The position numbers and the translations under genes are program-made. Below the pieces are notes generated by a model. It searched no databases, had not been told where the DNA came from, and saw only the letters and a program-made list of their open reading frames with translations. Source: Agrypnia vestita (lineage: Eukaryota > Arthropoda > Insecta > Trichoptera > Phryganeidae). From it: 64,000 nucleotides of DNA. The stretch lies in contig JADDOH010023017.1 of assembly GCA_016648135.1 (NCBI GenBank), positions 1-64,000 of the forward strand, in the 5' to 3' direction. This document shows positions 1 to 7,828 of the stretch, piece after piece (position 1 is the stretch's first letter; every line of letters starts with the position of its first letter).

Positions 1-2
1 GA

Positions 3-1130
3 TTGCAAGACTATATCATGAATATGGCGACGGAAAGAGGAGCACGACCAGGTAATATAATTATTCTTCCATCGACCTTTGTTGGAGGGCCACGCCATAT
101 GAACAAACTTTACCAAGATTCTATGGCAATGGTGAGGAAATTCGGTCGCCCTGATTTGTTCATAACTTTTACCTGTAATTCGAAGTGGATGGAAATTCAA
201 AATGAATTAATGTCAAATCAAACAGCATCCGATAGACCTGATTTGGTAGCTCGCGTTTTCCAGTTAAAAGTTGAAGAATTTATCAGGGATATGACAGAAA
301 GGCACATCTTTGGCAAAATAATATCTTGGGTGTACGTAATCGAAGAACAAAAAAGAGGTCTCCCTCATCTTCACGGAGTGTTCACGCTTTGCGAACAGGA
401 TAAAATACGTACAACTTCAGATGTTGACAATGTTGTGTCTGCCGAATTACCTGACCGAAGTAATCAAAGATTGTATGATATTATTTTGAGACATAATATT
501 CATGGACCGTGTGGCGTTCTCAATCCTAATTCTGTATGCATGGTAGACGGTAAGTGTTCTAAAAAATTTCCAAAATTATTCAGAGATGACACTAATAACA
601 ATTTTGCAGGTTATCCAGAATACAGAAGACGAGATAATTTTGCAGGTAATCATGTTGTTCGTGGAAAACGCATCGATAATCGATTTGTTGTACCATATAA
701 CCCGTACCTCAGTCAAAAATATAATGCGCACATCAACGTTGAAATTTGTTCTTCCATTTTGAGTGTTAAATATATTCATAAATATATATCTAAAGGTTTC
801 GATTGTGCTCGAATTCAAATTCACCAAAATCCTGAAAATTTACAATCAAATGAAACTGTGGAGTATGACGAAATAAGTCAATTTATCAATTGTCGATATG
901 TTAGTGCACCGGAGGCTGCATGGCGAATCATGGAAAACCCCATATATGATCAGTCACATTCTGTTATGCTTCTTTCAGTGCATTTACCAAATGGACAGCA
1001 AATTTATTTTTCAGAAGGACGCGAAGAAGAAGCTCTTCGGGCAGCGGCCTCAAATAATACAACATTAACTGCATGGTTTAAACTTAACCAACAAGATAAT
1101 GAGGCATGTAATATTAAGTATCAGGATTAA
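3..1130 (+). pseudogene. Helitron Rep (HUH endonuclease) segment
   Basis: Recognised as the Helitron_like_N/Rep part of a Helitron transposase, which nicks and rejoins single-stranded DNA during rolling-circle transposition. In the 375-residue open frame I see RPDLFITFTCN at about 49-59, the HUH-type metal motif GLPHLHGVF with HLH at 122-124, and KYIHKYISKG with the two candidate catalytic tyrosines at 257 and 261. The conserved stretch CRYVSAPEAAWRI follows at about 297-309. The N-terminus lies before the window: the Met used here is internal. The frame ends at TAA 1128-1130, but downstream codons in the same frame continue the family sequence, so this is a nonsense mutation and not a natural end. 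Residues needed for nicking look intact; the protein is not. Confidence 0.9.
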
Positions 1131-1799
1131 CCTAATTTCTATGTTTTTTCCAGCAATAAGCAGTGGAAGAAGAGGCAACGTGGCGGGGACAAGATTATTG
1201 GTCGCATGTCCTCCGTTTCTCCTAGAAATGTAGAATTATACCATTTAAGGCTTATTCTTTTACAGGTGACTGGCGCTACGTCCTTTGAATCTTTACGGAC
1301 TGTTAATGGTTGTCTACTTCCTACATTTCGTGATGCAGCACGAGAATTAGGACTCATTGATGATATTGGAGAATGGCAGCGTTGCATGGCTGAAGCTTCA
1401 ACGTATATGATGCCCAAAGCTCTTCGTGACCTATTTGTCTTATTAATGATTCATTGCCTCCCACCAGATCCGTTGCAGCTGTGGAACGATTTCAAGGATT
1501 TGATGTCAGAAGACTTTATTCATCAAGGTGCTACTGCAGAAATTGCACAAAATTGTTCTCTTTTGTATATTCAAAAGGCATTAATAAATGAAAATTCTTC
1601 TTGCACATCACAGGGTTTGCCGGAACCAGATTACAGCAATACTTCTAATGAAGTGGTTGATATTAATTTAGCATTAGAAAGTTCTTTAGGGTTAGAGATG
1701 GCTGGAAAACTCAATCGAGAACAACGTTGTGCTTTCGACAGTATTTTAAGTAAAATTTTTTCAGATGTACCTGAAACAAAAAAAATGTTTCTTTATTGA
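1131..1799 (+). pseudogene. Helitron transposase, Rep-helicase linker segment
   Basis: This continues the Rep frame directly after the TAA at 1128-1130. Translation from 1131 gives family-like PNFYVFSSNKQWKKRQ and then, from 1206, MSSVSPRNVELYHLRL and TSFESLRTVNG, which are typical of the region joining Rep to helicase in Helitrons. The frame ends at TGA 1797-1799, just after an eight-A run (about 1778-1786). The helicase continues in the next frame, which is reached by skipping one base, so the A-run most simply carries one extra base. There is no independent promoter or initiation signal for this segment; the ATG at 1206 is internal. Confidence 0.85.
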
Positions 1800-3111
1800 T
1801 GGTCCTGGTGGCACAGGTAAAACTTTCCTTTATAAGACTATTATACATACTTTAAGAGGAAAATCTAAGAAAGTTTTATCTGTTGCTTGGACAGGAATAG
1901 CGGCAATTTTATTACCAGGTGGACGTACATGTCACACGGCTTTTAATTTACCTCTTGATTTACAGAATAACACAACATGCAGAGTGACATCCAAGAACCT
2001 TGCAATTATAAGTGCAGCTGATGTTATCATCTGGGATGAAGCACCGATGGCGCCAGTTATAGCTTTAGATATAATTGAACGTACTTTGCGCGATATAATG
2101 GGTAATAATGATATTTTTGGCAATAAAGTAATCATTTTGGGCGGTGACTTTCGACAAATTCTACCAGTTTCTCGAAGGGCTTCTCGCGGTCAGTTAGTAG
2201 CGACATCTATTAAAAACAGCCAACATTGGAAAAATTTTACTATTTTCAATTTGAAAACTAATGTCCGCGCTTTAGAAGGTGAAAATTTATTTACACAGTG
2301 GCTTTTAGATTTAGGCGATGGAAAGCTGCCTCCTGTGGAAGGAAAGTACGCGTCATCAGTGCTTATTCCAAATGAAAGTGTAAGTCAAAATGTTGTTCAA
2401 AGCATATATAATGAAGTACATTCTATTGCGGATGTTCCCCTAATGAGTAAACGAGCGATACTGTGTCCAAAGAATGAACATGCTCGATTGGTTAACGAAG
2501 ATGTACTCGGGCTTTTGGAAGGTCCAATCTTTACATTTTATTCTGTGGATAGTATTATTAAAGATGATGGTATATTAGATGTAAATGAACAGGTTAATTT
2601 TCCTGTTGAATTTTTAAATAGCATAAACCCTAACGGCTTCCCCCCGCATACTTTGAATTTAAAAATTGGGGCAATTGTGATTCTTCTTAGAAACTTATCT
2701 ATTGGGGATGGTTTATGTAACGGAACAAGAATGGTTGTAAGAAACATTAGTAGCAATTTAATTCAAGCAGAAATAATTACCGGTGAAAAGCAGGGTACAC
2801 TACATTTCATACCTCGAATTTGTTTAAACACTATATCAGATGTGACGATTCCTTTTAATATGTGTAGAAAACAGTTTCCCGTGAAGTTGGCGTATGCTAT
2901 GTCTATAAACAAATCTCAAGGACAGACATTTGAACGAGTTGGTCTTCTGTTGCCTGAGCCTGTATTTACTCATGGACAGCTATACGTGGGTTGCTCCAGA
3001 GTCCGTTCACAATCTTCGTTACAAATTCAAATTGTTGAAGGTTTGAAACAAGGATTAATTCCAAATGGTTGTTATACAGAAAATATTGTATTCACTGAGA
3101 TTTTAAGTTAA
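1765..3111 (+). pseudogene. Helitron Pif1-like helicase segment
   Basis: Superfamily 1 Pif1-type DNA helicase domain of the Helitron transposase; it unwinds the donor strand during transposition. In the 448-residue open frame the Walker A motif GPGGTGKT is at 13-20, Walker B VIIWDEAP has DE at 91-92, and GGDFRQILPV (motif III) is at about 126-135. The C-terminal motifs INKSQGQTFERVGLLL and QLYVGCSRV are present. All core helicase motifs look intact. The first ATG (1765) lies upstream of the frameshift in the A-run and is not the true start; the domain belongs to the same polypeptide as the two preceding segments. It ends naturally at TAA 3109-3111. Confidence 0.9.
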
Positions 3112-3210
3112 TTAATTTAAACTTTCTCTATTTTTTTATTTACATTACCCTAATTCCTTCATATTATGCTTTGAATAACATTATGGTGTAAATATGTACC
3201 TACATATATA

Positions 3211-3385
3211 CAGGTTATACCAGAGCTAGCAGCAAAAACTTGGCAGGTAGATTCCTAACTATGTTATGAATCTAAAATGTTCAAGCAACCATGACCACCT
3301 AATATCAATAGTTATGGAGATATGTAATATCAAATAGTCAGGAATCTACCGGCCAAGTTTCTGCTGCTAGCTCTGGTACACCCTG
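3211..3385. mobile_element. short foldback MITE (family M1, deleted copy)
   Basis: Terminal inverted repeats of about 50 bp begin CAGG and end CCTG, flanked by TA on both sides (3209-3210, 3386-3387). The arms share the block CAGAGCTAGCAGC and AGATTCCT. The centre carries CTAATATCAATAGTTATGG, also present in the longer copies at 19973-20461 and 51757-52262, so this 175-bp copy is a shortened relative. The TA duplication suggests a Tc1/mariner-like mobiliser, but the family is not identified. Confidence 0.75.
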
Positions 3386-3387
3386 TA

Positions 3388-3802
3388 TAACATGCATCAT
3401 TTTACTAATATTTTTCTTTTCCAGGGTGTATATATGTAATTTTAGTAACTCTGCCACCGGAGCTAGATGAACGCCTCTAATCGAATGCCGGTGCCGGTCC
3501 CAAGCCCGGATAAAGGAGGAAGGTTTTCCATAGACTTTTCCTGTCCCAAGATTGCGGTAACCAGCCCCTTTGGCGGTACTCCACCTCATCTTTCCCTTAA
3601 TCCCTACCTGAATATGATTAACATAAATAATATTCAGTATTCACAATCATGAAATGGACTACAAAATGATACATATTTTTAAAATACATTCATTAATCAA
3701 TAATCATTCAACTAAAATGCTATGTAATTTATTAATAAATAAGACGCTGTAATTTTATCGATAAAAATAAATACAAATAAAAATTCGATAATTGTTTCAT
3801 TT
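3388..3802. other. Helitron non-coding interior
   Basis: AT-rich DNA between the MITE and the tandem duplication. Short open frames occur on both strands but show no recognisable domain. Nothing further supported. Confidence 0.5.
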
Positions 3803-3906
3803 TTTTGTCTGTCACTGACCGCTACCATAGACAGTAAAACCTGATTTTTTCATCGAAATTTTGTCTGTCACTGACAGCTACCATAGACAATAAAACCTGA
3901 TTTTTA
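3803..3906 (+). repeat. two-unit tandem duplication
   Basis: A 48-bp block starting TTTTGTCTGTCACTGAC and ending CCTGATTTTT occurs at 3803-3850 and again at 3859-3906, 56 bp apart, with three or four differences. The GTCACTGAC-GCTACC core also recurs in a degenerate array at 25991-26295. Confidence 0.8.
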
Positions 3907-4130
3907 CTCCGTAATGTTGATGAATTCATTATTTTTAAACCAGCCAAACATAAAAACTCAAAAGTTGGCAGCATCACAATCTTATACAGTAACTGTCAAG
4001 AAACAAAAAAGAAATATTGCTTATTTTAGAATATGGCCGATTATCAAGTTCTATTAATTTTGTAACAGTAAGGAAAATATTTGCCGCGGGGCGACCACAG
4101 TAGCAAAAATGGAAATTTGCCAGATACAAC

Positions 4131-4252
4131 TGGCCGCGAAGCGGCTGACGTAGGCATAGGTAAACAATTGTGTTTGCTGCATAGCAAACACAATTGGCCG
4201 CGCAGCGGCCATCGCTGGCCGCGGAGCGGCCATCACTGGCCGCGAAGCGGCC
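4131..4252. repeat. array of GC-rich hairpins in Helitron 3' region
   Basis: Four near-identical palindromes of the form GGCCGCG(A/C/G)AGCGGCC lie at about 4132-4144, 4196-4210, 4217-4231 and 4238-4252; the last three start exactly 21 bp apart. Between the first two sits a perfect 14-bp stem, CAATTGTGTTTGCT (4165-4178) with its complement at 4183-4196 around GCAT. This GC-rich patch stands out from the AT-rich surroundings. Confidence 0.85.
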
Positions 4253-4272
4253 ACAATAGCCGCCCGCAGGGC

Positions 4273-4314
4273 CTAGCAGTAAGCAATCGGCGAAGCCGAT
4301 TGCTTTCCTGCTAG
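4273..4314 (+). other. Helitron 3' terminus
   Basis: An 11-bp perfect hairpin (AAGCAATCGGC 4281-4291, loop GAA, complement 4295-4305) is followed by TCCTG and CTAG at 4311-4314, then T. A second shell of pairing joins CTAGCAG (4273-4279) with CTGCTAG (4308-4314). A short hairpin about 10 bp before CTRR is the defining 3' end of Helitrons. Confidence 0.88.
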
Positions 4315-4578
4315 TTCAAATTTTAAATATTCCGTGACGTTATCAGGCCGCCATTGGTAATAATCAAACTTTTGTAACGATTCCAATTTGAAAAAACCAT
4401 TAAAATTTGTAAAATTCCAAAATTATACTCGAATTATTAATTTTTTTAACGAAAATTTGACAGATCTTCTTGATCGTCGCTACCAGTCTATTGCAAAGTT
4501 TTAGCTCGATTGGATCACGGGAAAAGGGTTAAAAATCGATCCAAAGTTTTTACGCCACGAGTTAAAAGAAAGGAAGTA
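4315..4578. repeat. direct repeat, copy 1
   Basis: Similar over about 260 bp to 4851-5134. Shared landmarks include ATTCCGYGACG, GGCCGC, GATTCCAATTTGAAAAAACC, CGATTGGAT, ACGGGAAAAGGGT and CCACGAGTTAA. The left edge is cut exactly by the Helitron 3' end. Confidence 0.85.
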
Positions 4579-4850
4579 CGTAAAAAAAGTAACCCATAAA
4601 AACCAAGTTTTTATTATACTCCCTTTCTTTGTAAAATATAACAACAATTAAAGACGAATTAAAACATATAAAATAACACTAAACTTACAGTAATTTAAAA
4701 TATTTCTAAAATAGTTTTATGTAGTAAAGATGTTTTGAGCTTTGATAAGACAATTAATGCTTTGAAGATTAAATTTTAAAAACATTTGTCAGTCAATTTA
4801 GATTTTCGACATTCGTAGTGAAGTACATATTATGCATACGGACGGAGTAA

Positions 4851-5134
4851 TTCAAATTTAGAAAATATTCCGCGACGATATCGGGCCGCTATGCTAGTAA
4901 TCAAAATTTTTCTAATGATTCCAATTTGAAAAAACCAATAAAATTTCTAAAAATCTGAAATTAAACTATAATTATTAATATTTTTTAACGAAAATTGAGA
5001 GATCATCTTGATTGTCGCCAAAAGTCTACTTGCCAAGTTTCAGCTCGATTGGATTACGGGAAAAGGGTCAAAAATCAATCCAAAGTTTTTATGACGGCAA
5101 GCAAGCAGACGCCACGAGTTAATATAAAGGGAGT
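4851..5134. repeat. direct repeat, copy 2 (empty Helitron site)
   Basis: Second copy of the repeat at 4315-4578, in the same orientation; it has about 18 extra bases before CCACGAGTTAA. It is preceded by GAGTAA, so the sequence reads across the A/T junction where the Helitron interrupts copy 1. No open frame in it is conserved between the copies. Confidence 0.85.
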
Positions 5135-5807
5135 AAAAATTAATAATTTTATGAAACATCACTTTCAATTCGTCACGGTTGAACAATTACGTAAGCATTA
5201 TTTTAATATAGCACTTTAAGTGGTTTTTTTTAAAATGCTTCAAATTAATAACCTTTGTATTTTAAGTGTCATTCTATAAGTAAAAAAGAAACAGAAAAGG
5301 CGGAAAAAATAACGAAGCCGAGCACTGGATTATTATCCATCGGAGATTAAAAGAAATGGTTGACAATTTACCGCAAACCCACAAGTACCGTAAACTTAAC
5401 ACTCGTAAAAAGCCCGAGATCTTACACCTTTTACGTTTATGTAATGTGAGGTGGTAAAACTCCGAAAATGCTTCCATTTCTGGCTTTTACCAAACCATTT
5501 CGGTAATTGATAGCATTTACCAACATCCATTGATAAAATCGCAATAAGCGATGAATTTTTCCGAGTCTGTATTCTGCAGGTTCCAACATGCACTTGTTTT
5601 CCCAGATAAGTTACCTACCTAACTGCTTAATTTTGATTGACAAAGGCAACTTATCAAAATAATAATAATAATATTTTTATTTTTTTTTGTTTTCACATTT
5701 ATAGATGACAACATTTTATAGTGTTTACAAAAATAATTGACCATGAATCATTGTGCTGAGGGTCTTATACATATGTGTATATATATTTCGATTTTCGCGG
5801 GTAAAAG
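5135..5807. other. unassigned AT-rich stretch
   Basis: No gene, tRNA or recognisable repeat seen. Short minus-strand open frames at 5274-5593 lack domain features and are probably chance. Confidence 0.4.
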
Positions 5808-6352
5808 ATGAAGGATTATTTTCTAGGATAACCCGCGTAGCGCTTGAGTAGTACTGTTATTATGTACCTACCCAACGTTTCGGACAGATAGCACTGGCCA
5901 TTTTCGCCTTGTATCTCGAGTTCTGTTTTGAATTGATGGCAAGCTCACCCGTTCACTCCAGTGATCTAAGATCTGATCCAGATCCAAGTGAAGCCTAATG
6001 CGAGGCTAATTGCTGAATTTACTTTGCGACCTGGTAATTTCTTCTATTGTTGTTGGAATTCCGTTATTGTTAGTTATATTAATATGTTCATTTACTGCGT
6101 TTGTACTTGGAATCAGATTATTAGGGGCTGATTTTGAAAAGGTTCTTACAGTCCTTAAGAATGGATTTTCAAGTATAAGGAATTCGGATCGCGTCGTCGC
6201 GGCAATTCATGTTATTTTCATTATGTATTTCTATTGCTTCCCTGTATATTCTGCATGTTTCCTTATTATTATTTTTTTCTGTTGGCAGGTACATAATAAC
6301 AATCTTTCTCAGGACTACAATACGCGAGTTATCCTAGAAAATAATCCATCAT
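5808..6352. mobile_element. inverted-repeat element, possibly Penelope-like
   Basis: Arms of about 60 bp at 5808-5869 and 6297-6352 are inverted copies (shared AGGTACATAATAACA, GAGTTATCCTAGAAAATAAT with small differences). Just inside the left arm the minus strand reads GGCCAGTGC...CTGTCCGAAACGTTGGG, resembling the hammerhead-containing ends of Penelope-like elements, but the CTGANGA box is degraded. The interior has a 140-codon hydrophobic open frame (6010-6432) that runs out through the right arm; I do not accept it as a gene. Confidence 0.6.
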
Positions 6353-6365
6353 ATGTATATAGGTG

Positions 6366-6431
6366 TATAATATATATATATAATATATATATATATCTAT
6401 ATATATCTAGATATATAGATATATATATATG
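6366..6431. repeat. TA-rich microsatellite
   Basis: Imperfect run of TATA, TATC and TAGA units directly after the inverted-repeat element. Confidence 0.85.
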
Positions 6432-7289
6432 AGAGAGAGAAAGGGAATTTAGCAATAATTAAAACATGGCTTTTAAAATGCCGCGGAAGGTTAGCATGTA
6501 AATTGGTATTACAACGATGCCCCCTCTGGTAAGAATGTCGGTCTTCGAACCCGACGCGTTTCCGAAAAATAATTTCAATAAAATTATTAAAAATATAATT
6601 TGATTTCGTAAAAGCTTTTAACAGAATCTTTTTTTTTTTGAATATATATTTTTTCCTGTAACGCAAAACTTCAGTAATGGAAAATTAAATTATTTTATTA
6701 AATATTCATAATATTCTGACCTTTTATTCGATAATTCTCCGTATTTTGATATCTTTGTTGATTTACTTTTAAAAATTTATGTGATGCCATGAAAAACATT
6801 TAAACAAAGGAATCTGCTTCTGCCTTGTAAAGAGTAATAATTATATTTTGAATACCAATTATCGTGATGTAAAAATAAGTTCGGGGACTAAATGTTAATA
6901 ACCTATTATATTAAACCTTTGTCATTTTTTTATACCAATATTTAGTTTATCATTCGAATTCATAAATTTTTCATTCCTTTAAGTTTTTGGGGTAAAAGTT
7001 TTTTTTTGTAATTTATCACAAATAATAGTGAATTATTATTTATGTTTTCGTTGAATCGATTTATTGGCTGTGCATATTCTCTTGTAAAACAACACAAAGC
7101 TGACCCAGCGACAGATTTTTTGTTAATTGAATGAATATTTGAGCATTCAATGTTGTTTTTCTGCCCGGTCCAGGTCGTTATTGTAATAAATGTCTTCATA
7201 AAATGGATTACAAAGGAATTAAGTACCACCGCACATATGTACCGCGAATATTTTTAGAGCTATTCCAAAGCGCTTGTGGCTTGAATATA
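6432..7289. other. unassigned AT-rich stretch
   Basis: No supported gene or repeat. A GC-richer patch near 6478-6560 (with GGTCTTCGAACC) was considered as a SINE B box, but no A box was found. Confidence 0.35.
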
Positions 7290-7440
7290 AGTCGTACCAT
7301 CATTATCATCACTTTTGGCTCTACAACCTCTGGTGGGCCATAACCTCCCTAATAAATTCTTCCATTGAACCATTTTTTCGAGACCTGGATTTCTTCTTCT
7401 GAAAGACTTCTTTCCAGGATCCTGTCCGACTTAGTCTCGT
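7290..7440 (-). repeat. possible RTE/SINE tail fragment
   Basis: CATCATTATCATCAC followed by TTTGGCTCTACAACCTCTGG is a phrase I associate with 3' ends of insect RTE-type or SINE repeats. No second copy exists in the window, so this rests on recall only. Confidence 0.3.
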
Positions 7441-7559
7441 GGTCAACAATTTATTTATTTATTTAATGTTTATGGAAGACCAACAGCACAAAAAAAAAAG
7501 CATAGAAAACATTGATACAATATAGATGGCCAATTACAGGTCTCCACATTTAGATAAAT

Positions 7560-7820
7560 GTCAGTAATGATAAATATTTCTGGTATACTAAGACATATTA
7601 ATTATATAGAAAGAAAGAATAAAAAAATTTAAACAAACAGAAATATGTCAGTAATGATAAACATTTATGATATACTTAGGCATATTAATTATATAGAAAG
7701 AAAGAATAAAAAAATTAAACAAACAAAAATATGTCAGTAATGATAAATATTTATGATATACTAAGGCATATTAATTATATAGAAAGAAAGAATAAAAAAT
7801 TTAAATAAAAGAAAAAGAAA
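7560..7820 (-). repeat. 3 x 86-bp tandem repeat in retrotransposon 3' UTR
   Basis: Units start at 7560, 7647 and 7733, each beginning GTCAGTAATGATAAA and containing TATTAATTATATAGAAAG. Unit lengths are 87, 86 and about 87 bp, with only a few substitutions. It lies between the ORF2 stop and the 3' tail. Confidence 0.92.
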
Positions 7821-7828
7821 CTTAATTA

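Larger units (their letters stand above)
1..4314 (+). mobile_element. Helitron, 5' end outside the window
   Basis: Seen: a Rep/helicase coding region on the plus strand followed by about 1.2 kb of non-coding DNA that ends in an 11-bp GC-rich hairpin and CTAG at 4311-4314, followed by T. This is the standard architecture of a Helitron (rolling-circle transposon inserting between A and T). The 5' terminus lies before base 1. A small MITE sits inside at 3211-3385. The coding region is broken twice, so this copy is not autonomous. A second copy of the flanking repeat at 4851 supports the 3' boundary, because it shows the uninterrupted A/T target. Confidence 0.9.

Noticed and set aside
4054..4314. 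Overlapping open frames rich in Pro-Arg-Ser-Gly / Ala-Met-Pro repeats
   Set aside because: They are translations of the GC-rich hairpin array at the Helitron 3' end.
6010..6432. 140-codon hydrophobic plus-strand open frame
   Set aside because: It begins inside and runs out through the right arm of an inverted-repeat element into a TA microsatellite; its last third is microsatellite translation. No recognised domain.
6500..6560. SINE or tRNA B box (GGTCTTCGAACC)
   Set aside because: The loop is two bases too long for a T arm and no A box lies at the right distance upstream.
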